This document shows positions 47,393-56,849 of a DNA stretch of 64,000 nt, one piece after another; position 1 is the stretch's first letter, and every line of letters begins with the position of its first letter. Both the position numbers and the translations under genes were made by a program. The DNA is from Gammaproteobacteria bacterium (GTDB lineage: Bacteria; Pseudomonadota; Gammaproteobacteria; Steroidobacterales; Woeseiaceae): assembly GCA_030429005.1 (NCBI GenBank), contig JAUIDP010000002.1, forward strand, positions 1 through 64,000, in the 5' to 3' direction. A model generated the notes under the pieces. The model saw nothing but the letters and a program-made list of their open reading frames with translations. It was not told where the DNA came from and did no database searches.

Positions 47393-48892
47393 ATGAAAAC
47401 GATAAATGGCTGGGGATTGAATATCCGTCTGGCCGGCATGCTGCTGGCCGTGTTACTTGCAGCATGCGGCCCGACGTCACAAGAAGACAACGCTGCCAGC
47501 GTCGGCGCGGACGGCGAAAAGGTTTCGGTAACAACCGCTTCGGACGAGGCCCGCGACCTGTACTTGAAGGGCCGCGAGCTGTTTGATGACGTGTTGGTCG
47601 TTGAGGCCAACGAGTTGTTCCGGCAAGCCTTGCAGATTGACCCGGGTTTCGCCATGGGCCACCTGATGGCAGCCTTTTCGGCGCAGACCAACGCGGAATT
47701 TTTCGCAGCAGTTGCGAAAGCCGATGAACACGCGGCAGGTGCATCAGAAGGCGAGCAGTTGTTGATTGCGGCACTTGTCGCCGCGTCTGAAAATGACCAG
47801 GACGCGCAACGCAAGGCATTGCAGGCTGCCATCGATCTGTATCCGAAGGATGAGCGCACGCATGTCGCAATGGCCAATTTCCTGTTCGGCATACAGGATT
47901 TCGATGGTGCCGTGGAACACTTCGAGCACGCTGTAGCGTTAGCGCCGGACTTTGCAAGCGCCCATAATTCATTGGGGTATGCCTATCGCAACCTGGAAGA
48001 CTTCGATAAGGCTCGGGCGTCCTTCGAGCGTTACGTCGAGCTGATTCCTGATCAGCCGAATCCCTACGATTCACTGGCGGAATTGCTGATGGAGATGGGC
48101 AACTACGACGAGTCGATTGACAACTATCGCAAGGCGTTGGAGATCAATGACTACTTTCCGTCCTCTTATGCGGGTCTGGCGATCAACTATTCACTGAAGG
48201 GCAATCCTGAGCTGGCCCAGGAAGCGTCGGACCAGATGCTGAGGGTGGCGCGAAACTTCGGTGAACGCCAGGCTGCGATGTTCCAGTCGGTGACCTCGCA
48301 CCTGTTTGCCGGCGACACGGATGCCGCGATGGAAGTGTGTCAACGGATGCTGGCCGAGGCGGAAGTGAAGGGCAATCACAGCGCGATGGGCGGTACTTAT
48401 GAGTACATGGGCGATGTCATGATGACAATCGGCAACGCGGAAAAAGCCGTGGAGTACTACGACGCTGCGCTGGATCATCGACTGGCAGCGCCGGTCAACG
48501 AGGCCAACAAGGCGCAGGCTGCACGGGCACACCTTTTCAAGACTGCCATCGCCGCTATGATTGGCGACGACAGTGAAGCCGCAGCTTCACGAACAGCAGA
48601 GTACCTGGTCGCAACTGATGCGGCGGGCACCGTCTTCGAACGTACCCGCGCACACGAGCTGTCCGGTTTCTTCGCAATGTTCAATGAAGACTACGAGTCT
48701 GCCGCGACGCATTTCGCGGCGGCCAGCCAGTTGAACCCGGTGGTGCTGTACTGGTCGGCAGTCGTCAACCAGGAGCTGGGCAATGATGACAAGGCGCGAG
48801 ATCTCGCCATGCGCGCGGCGGAACGCAACACGCTGAACCCGAACTTGCCGTTCTTTCGCAAAGCGGCACTCGAAATGCTCGCAAACTCCTAG
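47393..48892 (+). CDS. TPR-repeat lipoprotein, 499 aa
   Basis: The N-terminal lipoprotein signal ends LLAACGP, with lipidated Cys25. The rest is helical. Tetratricopeptide units are clear at about residues 50-80, 130-165 (ERTHVAMANFLFGIQDFDGA), 165-200 (ASAHNSLGYAYRNLEDFDKA), 200-235 and 325-360 (YEYMGDVMMTIGNAEKAVEY). Such proteins scaffold complexes in the periplasm. No enzyme domain is seen. It is expressed alone, followed by 240 nt before the giant protein gene. Confidence 0.85.
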   Translation: MKTINGWGLNIRLAGMLLAVLLAACGPTSQEDNAASVGADGEKVSVTTASDEARDLYLKGRELFDDVLVVEANELFRQALQIDPGFAMGHLMAAFSAQTNAEFFAAVAKADEHAAGASEGEQLLIAALVAASENDQDAQRKALQAAIDLYPKDERTHVAMANFLFGIQDFDGAVEHFEHAVALAPDFASAHNSLGYAYRNLEDFDKARASFERYVELIPDQPNPYDSLAELLMEMGNYDESIDNYRKALEINDYFPSSYAGLAINYSLKGNPELAQEASDQMLRVARNFGERQAAMFQSVTSHLFAGDTDAAMEVCQRMLAEAEVKGNHSAMGGTYEYMGDVMMTIGNAEKAVEYYDAALDHRLAAPVNEANKAQAARAHLFKTAIAAMIGDDSEAAASRTAEYLVATDAAGTVFERTRAHELSGFFAMFNEDYESAATHFAAASQLNPVVLYWSAVVNQELGNDDKARDLAMRAAERNTLNPNLPFFRKAALEMLANS

Positions 48893-49002
48893 CACAAATG
48901 CATGGAACTGCTTATTGTTAAACGAATTTCTTGAGCCAACGCTCAGTTAGCACAGGGGTACTGTCGGGATTTTGTACGCTTGCGTAGCAAGCCCTGGAGG
49001 GA

Positions 49003-49029
49003 ATGACAAAAACAACAATAAAAACATGA
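49003..49029 (+). other. Possible tiny reading frame (MTKTTIKT) ahead of the giant gene
   Basis: GGAGGGA directly precedes an ATG at 49003, followed by eight codons, mostly Thr and Lys, and a TGA. The spacing between the ribosome site and ATG is short (2-3 nt). It lies about 130 nt before the start of the giant exported protein. It could be a leader peptide or a chance occurrence. Confidence 0.15.
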
Positions 49030-49133
49030 CCTAAGCATTGCGGCACAAGTCTTGCACTAAGTTCTTTGTGAGTCGACACCACCACTACGACCGACAGGGA
49101 CATACGGTCAAGTCAATTTCAAGGAATATTGCT

Positions 49134-52100
49134 TTGAGTCAGCGAAAATCAGATCACCGAGTCCGCGCGGCGGCCGCCCCGCAGCCGGTTTCACTGTCAT
49201 GGATGACAGCCATCCTGGTACTTCTCGCCGTCGTGCTTTACAGCACCGCGGTGCGTGCGCAAGTCCAGTTCGACGACGTTTCCGAGGACGTCGGCCTGAC
49301 CGGTTTCACCGAAAGCTGGGGCGCAAATTTCGGCGACCTCAACGGTGATAACTGCCTGGACATCTACGTCAATGGCCACCGCGACTATCCACGTGTCTAC
49401 CGCAATACCTGTACTGGTGAGTTCGAAGACATCGCGACCGAAATGGACGATGGCACATGGATGGCGATTCCGCAGGACGACAAGCACGGCGCGGCATTCG
49501 GCGACTTCGACAATGACGGCGACGAAGACATTATCCAGAGTGTCAGCGTTTCCGGCGACGGCCAGCTCTGGATCAACCAGGGTGATGGAACGTTTGTTGA
49601 GCGCGGCAGCCAGTTTGGCGTAACGTCGGATTTCGCGGCGCGCGTGGCGGCCTGGATGGACTTTACCAATGACGGGCTGCTGGACACCCTGCAAATGGGC
49701 CTGGACCCGCGGAGTTACACCCGCTACCAGACACCGCTCGGCACATTCAGTTCGGCGATCGGCACAGACCACGAATGCGACGAGGGTGACATCAACTTCG
49801 TGCAACTGATTGACCTCGATGCGGACGGCCGACTGGAATTGCTGTGTATCCAGCGTGGTACATTTCCGTTCCGCGCCTATGACACGGGTTCGCTGCCTTT
49901 CCTTGACGTTACGGCATCGCTGCCGTCGCTGGGAAATACCAACGGCGCGATCCTCGGGGATGCGAACAATGACCTGCGGACAGATTTCATCCTGACGCGG
50001 GGTGCGACCCGCCCGGCAGGCGCTGCACAAGCCAGTAACCAGCGCGTCGAAGCCTGGATCGAGAAAGACCCGGGCGACCCACCGCGAACCGGTTTCCACT
50101 TTCAGAGTGGCGGCAATATTACCGTGACCAACTGGAGTCGTGACCTCAGTCGCAATGCACCGCCACATGTCATGAACCTGACCTTCGGCGCGTCCCAGCA
50201 GTGTTCCGACAACAGCGAGTACCGCGTCTGCGCCGAATACAATGCCGGGCAGAATCGCTGGGAAGTCTGGATGGGCGGTGACGGTGGACAGACCTACATC
50301 GTTGTCGAGTCCACGCAAAATATTACCGGTTTGACCAACGTTGGCCAGACCAACCGCGATTTCCCGATCGCAGCACGGCTTTACCTGAACACGCCGGGCG
50401 GCTTCAACTGGGATACCGGCTCCGGCATCAATACGCCGATCAACTGCGGCGCCGGCCTGATGGCGGATTTCGACAACGACATGGACCTGGACATTTACTT
50501 CACCTGTGGCGCGGGTCCCGAAAACCTGCCGAACCGGATGTACATCAATGACGGCAACGGCAACTTTACTCTGCAAAATAATCATGGAGCCGAAGGCCCG
50601 ACCGGCATTGGTTTCGACATAGGTGTCGCGGAAAACACGATCTTCGGCGACTACGACCTCGATGGCTTCCTCGACATCTTTGTGACCAACGGCCTGCTGT
50701 ACTACCCGTGGGGTCTCGGCGGCCCTGACATCCTGCTGCGCAACCAGGGCAATACGAATCACTGGATACAGCTGGACCTGAACGGCACGATTTCCAATCG
50801 CAACGGCATTGGCGCCAAGGTCTACCTGACGGCCGGTGGCGTCGAGCAATTGCGCGAACAGAATGGTGGCTACAATCGCTGGGGTCAGAACCAGCAGTGG
50901 CTGCATTTTGGCACCGGCAGCAATATGACGGCCGACATTCGGATCGAGTGGCCATCCGGCGCCGTTGACAACCACGTAGGCGTGGCCGTCGATGCACTGT
51001 ACGAGGCGACCGAGGGCGGCGGCCTGGTACCGAAATCGCAGGGTTCGGAAGTGCGTACCGTCCTGAATCCGGGCGACGAGTGCGGCGAGCCTCCGTATGA
51101 CTACAACTTCGGGCCCGCCAACCTGCTGTGGCGCGATTGCGGCACCGACAACTGGCACTTCCGCTCTAAAGGTGGCCGTGCCGACCCGCCGCAGTTGCAG
51201 ACTCGTGGCACGATCGTCGGCGACGCGCCATTCAACGGCGTGGTTCCGTTCGATCTGCAGGGTAGCGATACGCTGGACAACACCCCGTCGAATGAAATCT
51301 ATTTCGATATCCGCGTCAACGGTATCAATGACCAGGGCTTTGATTTCAATACCTCGGGCCAGACCTCTGCTTGCCTGGACTTCAGCCGGCTCGACATTGA
51401 GACCGTCCTCATCGGCAGCAAGAGCAAGAAAATCAAGACGCCGATCGACCTGACGACGCTGTGGGAGTGCGGCGCAACGCCGCCGCCGGAGATCTCCATC
51501 GCCAATGCCTCTGTGGATGAGGGTGCCGGCACCGTTGACTTCACGGTGTCGCTGAGCGAGGTATCCCCGGTGAACGTGACCTTCCAGGTCTCGACGCAGG
51601 ATGGCACGGCTTCGTACCTGACCGGCGACTACACGCAGGTCAACAGCCAGAACCATGTCATTACGGCAGGCAACCTGTCGACGACCGTTTCCGTGACCAT
51701 CAATGACGATGCATCGGCCGAAGTAGACGAGGAGTTCTTCGTCAGCCTGAGCAATATCAACGGCGCCCGTGTCGTTGGCGGTCCCGCAACCGGGACAATC
51801 CAGAACAACGACGGACCGTTGCCAGAATTGTCCATCGCCGATGCCGAAGCGCTGGAAGATACCGGTGTTATGGACATCGTGATTTCGCTGAATACGCCGG
51901 CTGCCGAGGTCATCACGTTCTCGGTCTCCACGTCCGGCCAGACCGCGTCGTACTTTGACGGTGATTACGAGTACATCATTGATGACTTCGAAATTCCGCC
52001 TGGCGATACGGAGCTGGTGTTGCCGCTGTTCATCGGCATCGATGATGAGATCGAGGAAGACGAGTTCCTGTTCGTCATCCTCGACAACTTCAGTACAAAC

Positions 52101-55100
52101 GTGAACCCGGTGGATACGCAGGGCACTGCAACCATCCTGAATGACGATGGTGACGTTACGCCGGACCTTTCGATTGGCGACGCTGCCGTCGATGAGGACA
52201 CCGGTGCACTAAGTTTCACGGTAGCGCTCAGCGAAGCGCATACCGAGGACGTTACGTTCAGCGCATCCACCAGCGATGGCACAGCGACAACGGCCGACAA
52301 TGACTACACGGCACTGGTCGATGCGCCAGGAGTCATCACAGCCGGCAACCTGTCTACTACCGTCATGGTCAGCCTTGGCGTCGATGCGACGCCGGAACCG
52401 GATGAAAACTTCAGCGTGACGCTGGCGAACGTCAGCGCCAATGCAAATCTCCTCGACGGTACTGCCACCGGTACGATCCTCGATGACGACACGCTGCCGG
52501 GTCTCTCAATTGGCGATGCAATAGCGGACGAGGATGCCGGAACCATCAGTTTCGTTGTGTCCCTGAACGAAGCCGCGTCGGGCGACGTTACTTTCGAGGC
52601 TGCAACGACAGACGGGACCGCGACGACGGCGGACAACGACTACACGGCGTTGGTCGCCCAGCCGGGTACGATAACGGCCGGCAACCTGTCTACGCTGGTA
52701 ACGGTGGTGTTGGGTGTCGACACTGATGTGGAACCGGACGAGCAGTTCACCGTTTCGCTCGGTAATGTCAGTGCAAATGCGGACCTGCTTGACGGTACCG
52801 CGACCGGCACGATCAGCAATGACGACTCGCTTCCCGACCTGTCGATCGCCGATGCTGCGATCGACGAAGATACCGGGACATTGAGCTTTACGGTAGCGCT
52901 GACGCAGGCGGTTGGCAGCGACGTGACTTTCGATGCCTCTACTGCAGACGGTACGGCGACAACAGCGGACAATGACTACATCGCCCTCGTAAACCAGGCG
53001 GGTGTTATTACCGCGGGTAACCTGTCAACCACTGTTTCGGTATCACTGGGTGTCGACACCAGCATCGAGGCTGACGAGGAATTTACCGTCGCGCTGAGTA
53101 ATGTGAGTGCCAACGTCAGTTTGCTCGACGGCATTGCCACCGGCACGATCTTCAACGACGATTTTCCGCTTGAGCTCTCGATTGTGGATGCCGCGGTCAA
53201 CGAAGATGTCGGCAGCCTGAGCTTCACTGTTGCGCTGAACCAGCTTGCGACGTCTGATGTCACGTTCATGGCAAGCACAGTGGACGGAACAGCGACAACG
53301 TCGGACAACGACTATGTTGCGCTTGTCAACGAGGCGGGCACGATCACGACCGGCAACCTGGCAACCACCGTCACGGTCTCGATCGGGGTCGACGGTACCG
53401 TGGAGCCGAACGAGGAATTCACGGTAATGTTGAGCAATGTCAGCGCCAACGCGAGCCTTGTTGATGGCGTGGCCACCGGTACGATCATCAATGACGACAT
53501 ACCGCTGCCCGACCTGGCGATTGCCGATGCAACAGTGGACGAAGACACCGGGTTGATCAGCTTCACGGTATCGCTGACCGGGCCGGCGGCCGGAGATGTC
53601 ACGTTCGATGCGACGACGGCCGACGGTTCCGCAACGACAGCGGACAGTGATTACACGGCGCTGGTCGCACAGCCAGGAACGATTTCGGCAGGCGCGACAT
53701 CGACGACGGTCAACGTCAGTATTGGTATCGATGCAGTGGTCGAGGCGAACGAAGACTTTACGGTCACACTTGCCAACGTCAGCCCGAATGCAAACCTGGT
53801 TGACGGCATCGCCACCGGCACGATCAACAATGACGATGCGTTACCACTGTTGTCGATCGCCGATACGTCAGCGGACGAAGACACCGGCAGCCTGGAATTC
53901 ACTGTTTCGCTGGACAAGGTTGCGGCGGGCGATGTCACCTTCGGTGCGACCACGGTTGATGGTACAGCGACGACCGCAGACGGGGACTACACGGCCCTTA
54001 TCGATGAGCTGGGTACAATTACGGCAGGAAACCTGTCAACGACGGTAACGGTTGCGATTGGAGTCGACGCGGCAGTCGAGGGCGATGAAGAAATGGTCGT
54101 CACGCTGGCAAACGTCAGTGCCAATGCCGAACTGCTCGATGGCGTGGCAACAGGCACAATCGTCAACGACGATGTGCCGTCTGGTCCGACCATTGTCGAT
54201 ATCGATTCCTGGCTGGGTCATCTCGGCGGTGTCACCACGGTCGGTAACCAGGTCGTGTTCGATGGCAATGCCGGCAACGCCTGGAACAACACGGCATTCT
54301 CGGTGCCATTGGCCGACTTTGGCTTTAGCGATGACTTCGAGCTGCGCTTTACGATCAGTGGCAACCCGAACAACTCGATCTGGGCGGTAGGGCTCGGTAT
54401 CTCGGAAAGCGAGAGCAGCTACCGTGATATCGACTACGCATTGCGCAGCTCGAACGGGCAATTGACGATCTACGAGAATGGCGGCTGGCAAAGCAGCGGT
54501 CCGGCGCTCAGCGACGGCGATGAAATTTCGATCTTCGTCAGCGGCGGCGCTATTGAATACCGTCACAATGGTTCGCCGGTGTTTACCAGCAGCTACAGCG
54601 GTTCGCCGGACTGGTATGTCGACACCGGCTTCAAGCAGGGTGCGGTCGCGCTGGACGTTGTCGTGGAGGGCGACGCCGGTCCGGTCGAGCCGCCGGATAA
54701 CCTGCCGATCACCAACTGGCTCAACCAGTCCGGTGGTGTAACAGCGACCGGCAACAACCTGAGTTTCTCGGGAACGCCTTCTAACTGGACCAATTCGATC
54801 AACTCGGTATCAATGTCATCGCTGGGTGCCGGCAGTGACTACACCGTGAGCTGGACTATTGACTCGAACCCGGCGGGCACGATCTGGGTGGTCGGTCTCG
54901 GCGTGACCGAAAGCAATACACAGCGTACCGACGTCGACTACGGCTTCCGCAGTTCGAACGGTACGCTGCAGGTACGGATGAACGGCAACTGGCTGACATC
55001 GGTTGGCGCACTGAGCACTGGCGATGTGCTGGCGATTCATGTCAGTGGCACGACGCTGGAGTTTATGCTGAACGGTGTAGCGGTGTACTCAACTGCGATC

Positions 55101-55181
55101 AGCGGGACGGAAAGCTTCTACATCGACTCGGCGTTCAAGAGTGGCGCAATCGACCTCGGGTCATTTACGTTGACTGAATAG
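49134..55181 (+). CDS. Giant exported FG-GAP/ASPIC/Calx-beta protein, about 2015 aa
   Basis: An N-terminal signal-like segment (MTAILVLLAVVLYSTAVRAQ) is followed by FG-GAP/VCBS calcium-type repeats such as FGDLNGDNCLDIYV, FGDFDNDGDEDIIQ, MADFDNDMDLDIYF and FGDYDLDGFLDIFV (about 60-535). An ASPIC/UnbV domain follows (about 538-613, NHWIQLDLNG to IRIEWPSGAVDNH), then a unique region, eight Calx-beta repeats (about 783-1682), and two copies of an unrecognised domain (about 1685-2015). It is probably a Ca2+-stabilised surface or secreted adhesive protein; this is inference from domain types. TTG at 49134 has AAGGAA 7 nt upstream; TTG 49038 and ATG 49203 are alternatives. No sorting signal is recognised at the C-terminus. 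Confidence 0.9.
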   Translation: MSQRKSDHRVRAAAAPQPVSLSWMTAILVLLAVVLYSTAVRAQVQFDDVSEDVGLTGFTESWGANFGDLNGDNCLDIYVNGHRDYPRVYRNTCTGEFEDIATEMDDGTWMAIPQDDKHGAAFGDFDNDGDEDIIQSVSVSGDGQLWINQGDGTFVERGSQFGVTSDFAARVAAWMDFTNDGLLDTLQMGLDPRSYTRYQTPLGTFSSAIGTDHECDEGDINFVQLIDLDADGRLELLCIQRGTFPFRAYDTGSLPFLDVTASLPSLGNTNGAILGDANNDLRTDFILTRGATRPAGAAQASNQRVEAWIEKDPGDPPRTGFHFQSGGNITVTNWSRDLSRNAPPHVMNLTFGASQQCSDNSEYRVCAEYNAGQNRWEVWMGGDGGQTYIVVESTQNITGLTNVGQTNRDFPIAARLYLNTPGGFNWDTGSGINTPINCGAGLMADFDNDMDLDIYFTCGAGPENLPNRMYINDGNGNFTLQNNHGAEGPTGIGFDIGVAENTIFGDYDLDGFLDIFVTNGLLYYPWGLGGPDILLRNQGNTNHWIQLDLNGTISNRNGIGAKVYLTAGGVEQLREQNGGYNRWGQNQQWLHFGTGSNMTADIRIEWPSGAVDNHVGVAVDALYEATEGGGLVPKSQGSEVRTVLNPGDECGEPPYDYNFGPANLLWRDCGTDNWHFRSKGGRADPPQLQTRGTIVGDAPFNGVVPFDLQGSDTLDNTPSNEIYFDIRVNGINDQGFDFNTSGQTSACLDFSRLDIETVLIGSKSKKIKTPIDLTTLWECGATPPPEISIANASVDEGAGTVDFTVSLSEVSPVNVTFQVSTQDGTASYLTGDYTQVNSQNHVITAGNLSTTVSVTINDDASAEVDEEFFVSLSNINGARVVGGPATGTIQNNDGPLPELSIADAEALEDTGVMDIVISLNTPAAEVITFSVSTSGQTASYFDGDYEYIIDDFEIPPGDTELVLPLFIGIDDEIEEDEFLFVILDNFSTNVNPVDTQGTATILNDDGDVTPDLSIGDAAVDEDTGALSFTVALSEAHTEDVTFSASTSDGTATTADNDYTALVDAPGVITAGNLSTTVMVSLGVDATPEPDENFSVTLANVSANANLLDGTATGTILDDDTLPGLSIGDAIADEDAGTISFVVSLNEAASGDVTFEAATTDGTATTADNDYTALVAQPGTITAGNLSTLVTVVLGVDTDVEPDEQFTVSLGNVSANADLLDGTATGTISNDDSLPDLSIADAAIDEDTGTLSFTVALTQAVGSDVTFDASTADGTATTADNDYIALVNQAGVITAGNLSTTVSVSLGVDTSIEADEEFTVALSNVSANVSLLDGIATGTIFNDDFPLELSIVDAAVNEDVGSLSFTVALNQLATSDVTFMASTVDGTATTSDNDYVALVNEAGTITTGNLATTVTVSIGVDGTVEPNEEFTVMLSNVSANASLVDGVATGTIINDDIPLPDLAIADATVDEDTGLISFTVSLTGPAAGDVTFDATTADGSATTADSDYTALVAQPGTISAGATSTTVNVSIGIDAVVEANEDFTVTLANVSPNANLVDGIATGTINNDDALPLLSIADTSADEDTGSLEFTVSLDKVAAGDVTFGATTVDGTATTADGDYTALIDELGTITAGNLSTTVTVAIGVDAAVEGDEEMVVTLANVSANAELLDGVATGTIVNDDVPSGPTIVDIDSWLGHLGGVTTVGNQVVFDGNAGNAWNNTAFSVPLADFGFSDDFELRFTISGNPNNSIWAVGLGISESESSYRDIDYALRSSNGQLTIYENGGWQSSGPALSDGDEISIFVSGGAIEYRHNGSPVFTSSYSGSPDWYVDTGFKQGAVALDVVVEGDAGPVEPPDNLPITNWLNQSGGVTATGNNLSFSGTPSNWTNSINSVSMSSLGAGSDYTVSWTIDSNPAGTIWVVGLGVTESNTQRTDVDYGFRSSNGTLQVRMNGNWLTSVGALSTGDVLAIHVSGTTLEFMLNGVAVYSTAISGTESFYIDSAFKSGAIDLGSFTLTE
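51484..54180 (+). repeat. Eight tandem Calx-beta coding repeats (period about 336 nt)
   Basis: Eight units lie inside the giant gene, beginning at about 51484, 51822, 52161, 52494, 52830, 53166, 53503 and 53841. The first two are divergent. The last six are close copies sharing LSIADAxVDEDTG, DGTATTADNDYTALV, ITAGNLSTTV and ATGTIxNDD. Antisense open frames recur with the same period, confirming DNA-level similarity. Such arrays can change copy number by recombination. Confidence 0.85.
54187..55178 (+). repeat. Two tandem copies of an unrecognised C-terminal domain
   Basis: Copy 1 (about 54187-54696) and copy 2 (about 54703-55178) share the order: W-L..-GGV, a GN..NxWN/NWTN segment, FTISGNPNNSIWAVGLGIS versus WTIDSNPAGTIWVVGLGVT, DIDYALRSSNG versus DVDYGFRSSNG, a DG/GD-EI step, YRHNGSPV versus FMLNGVAV, and FYIDSAFKSGA versus WYVDTGFKQGA. 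This looks like a beta-sandwich lectin-like fold, but I cannot name a family. Confidence 0.75.
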
Positions 55182-55232
55182 CAAGCAAATATAATAACAA
55201 CAAGGGTCTTCAGGCCTGGAGTGCAAGAAGTC

Positions 55233-55263
55233 GGCTGGCAACCAGTGGTTGCCAGCCTTTTTT
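55233..55263 (+). terminator. Intrinsic terminator of the giant gene
   Basis: GGCTGGCAACC (55233-55243) and GGTTGCCAGCC (55247-55257) form a perfect 11-bp stem with an AGT loop, followed by TTTTTT. It begins about 50 nt after the stop at 55181 and sits just before the stop of the convergent gene at 55265. Confidence 0.9.
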
Positions 55264-55264
55264 C

Positions 55265-55615
55265 CTATTTGTGCATCGTCTTGTCGCGCATATTGACGGT
55301 AATGTGCCGGTGCTCCCAGGTGTAGACCGGATTGCCCGCCTCAATCTTGACCTTGACGTCTCTGCCTTTCTGGTCTTTGTAGCGATCTTTCTTGTCACGG
55401 GGCTTGAGCGTGAAGGAGTCGCCGTTATTCAGCAGGATCCAGATGTTTCCCTGGGTCTTTGTGACCGTACAGGGACCGGATTTTTTCTTCTTGTTTTCGC
55501 CGTTCTCACGGACGTGGCAGTCGGCATTCGGACCATCGTCAGCCAGCACAACTCCCGGCATTGTCAGGGTAGCCGCGAGGCTGGTGGCGATGAACAGCTT
55601 GGACGCAAGTTTCAT
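55265..55615 (-). CDS. Small exported hypothetical protein, basic, 116 aa
   Basis: The signal peptide MKLASKLFIATSLAATLTMP is followed by ALAD-type cleavage (VVLADDG). The mature part of about 90 residues is highly charged and Lys-rich (GENKKKKSGPC, KPRDKKDRYKDQKGRDVKVK), with two Cys (CHVREN and PCTVT) that could form a disulfide. A beta-rich pattern (GNIWILLNNGDSFTL) is visible. No family is recognised. It is convergent with the giant gene. It is presumably periplasmic or secreted. Confidence 0.75.
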   Translation of the reverse strand: MKLASKLFIATSLAATLTMPGVVLADDGPNADCHVRENGENKKKKSGPCTVTKTQGNIWILLNNGDSFTLKPRDKKDRYKDQKGRDVKVKIEAGNPVYTWEHRHITVNMRDKTMHK

Positions 55616-55720
55616 GGTTTTTCCTCTTGATTCTGGTTATGGGTCGTCCTGCAGCAGCAGTGTACTGCGGAATGACGGCGTATTTCGACCGGTTCACATT
55701 ATCGTAATAAAGTATAGGAA

Positions 55721-56083
55721 ATGTATTTACATTCACCATACAAACAATGTACATTTGGCCTACCTCTGGTTAATTTGATAAATCTAGCTTTGCGTATCAA
55801 CAACTTACAATCTGTAATCCTGCGTCTCGCAGTCACACTCGCGTTTGTCTCCGGCGCCGTCCTGGTCACCCTGGGGCTGCGGCTGCTGGAGCTTTCCGGC
55901 GGCTCCATGTCGGGCATGGCGACCGGCTCAGAGTGGCTGACGGTAACGGGTTCGACCGTTGCCTACGCCTTCCTGTCGGGCCTCGTGGTCGACACGATCC
56001 GGCTGCTGTTTGATCTGAAAATGAGCCGCAAAGGGGCCATCAAGCTGCGAAATATCGGCACGCTGAAGCGCCGGACGATATAG
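55721..56083 (+). CDS. Small hypothetical membrane protein, 120 aa
   Basis: Two hydrophobic helices are visible (LRLAVTLAFVSGAVLVTLG and the TVAYAFLSGLVVDTIRLLF region), followed by a basic cytoplasmic end (KMSRKGAIKLRNIGTLKRR). No family is recognised. The N-terminal 25 residues before LRINNLQSVILR look less protein-like, so the true start may be downstream. The upstream DNA is AT-rich and contains short palindromes such as ATGTATTTACAT. The next gene follows after 30 nt. Confidence 0.55.
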   Translation: MYLHSPYKQCTFGLPLVNLINLALRINNLQSVILRLAVTLAFVSGAVLVTLGLRLLELSGGSMSGMATGSEWLTVTGSTVAYAFLSGLVVDTIRLLFDLKMSRKGAIKLRNIGTLKRRTI

Positions 56084-56113
56084 TCGGGCGATCGCACCAG
56101 CAGACAGGCCAGC

Positions 56114-56842
56114 ATGCCTTATTTCAGAGTCTCCGTGATCGCGGGGACTGCCGCGTTCCTGATATTTTCGTTCGTTCCGCGGGCCGGTCTTGCCCAGGCG
56201 ACTGCCGGAGTATTCGGTCCGGTTGTGACAGAAGGGCATCGCTCGTTCGAATATCGCCTGGCTTACGATCCGGATTCCTATGCGTTCGCACAGAGACTGC
56301 ACTACCAGCAGTCGGTCGACGACCGCTTCATGTGGCGCGTAATCGTGCAGGGCAGGAAGACCGACGATTCGGACGTCGACTACGACTTTGTGCAGGGCGA
56401 GCTGTTCTGGGACCTCAGCAATTCGGACCGCCCCTGGCAAACTGGCTTCCGGTTCGATGTCCGGGTGCCAGACGAAGGTCGAGCGACGTTGCTCGGCGCA
56501 CACTGGACCAACCAGTTCGCTTTGGCGGAAAACTGGTCGGCGCGGTTCGTGTTGCTTTCGGCTTTCGAAGTGGGTGGCGATGCACGTGACGGCATCCTGT
56601 TGCAATCGCGAGCGAGTCTTCGCCGCACTTTTGCAGGTCGACTACACATTGGCCTGGAAATGTTCAGTGTTTATGGAGGCACTTCGGACATCGCCAGTTT
56701 CGATGACGACGAACACGTCATGGGGCCGTTCATTTCATTTCCGCTGAGCGGTGGCTGGTCGGTTTATGGCGGTGCGTTGTTCCTGGTGGGTGACAGCGAG
56801 GATGAAAGTAACCTGAGGTTCTGGGTAGGACGGAGTTTCTAG
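56114..56842 (+). CDS. Predicted outer-membrane beta-barrel protein, 242 aa
   Basis: A signal peptide (MPYFRVSVIAGTAAFLIFSF ending GLAQA) leads into alternating hydrophobic/polar strands with many aromatic residues. It ends in Phe (LRFWVGRSF), the classical outer-membrane insertion signature. No porin or named family can be assigned. The strands FEYRLAYDPDSYAFAQRLHYQQ and WRVIVQGRKTDDSDVDYDF fit a small barrel. The palindrome just after the stop probably terminates transcription. Confidence 0.75.
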   Translation: MPYFRVSVIAGTAAFLIFSFVPRAGLAQATAGVFGPVVTEGHRSFEYRLAYDPDSYAFAQRLHYQQSVDDRFMWRVIVQGRKTDDSDVDYDFVQGELFWDLSNSDRPWQTGFRFDVRVPDEGRATLLGAHWTNQFALAENWSARFVLLSAFEVGGDARDGILLQSRASLRRTFAGRLHIGLEMFSVYGGTSDIASFDDDEHVMGPFISFPLSGGWSVYGGALFLVGDSEDESNLRFWVGRSF

Positions 56843-56849
56843 GATCAAC

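Noticed and set aside
49197-51656. Open frame of 819 codons on the minus strand
   Set aside because: It is antisense to the FG-GAP region of the giant gene and its product has no recognisable motif. The plus-strand frame has clear repeats, so this is a shadow.
51484-54180. Regular repeat spacing that could suggest a CRISPR array
   Set aside because: The period is about 336 nt, in frame with coding sequence, and units are similar along their full length rather than alternating repeat and spacer.
51965-54193. A ladder of similar antisense frames of about 110 codons
   Set aside because: They reflect the 336-nt period of the Calx-beta repeats on the other strand and have no start signals of their own.
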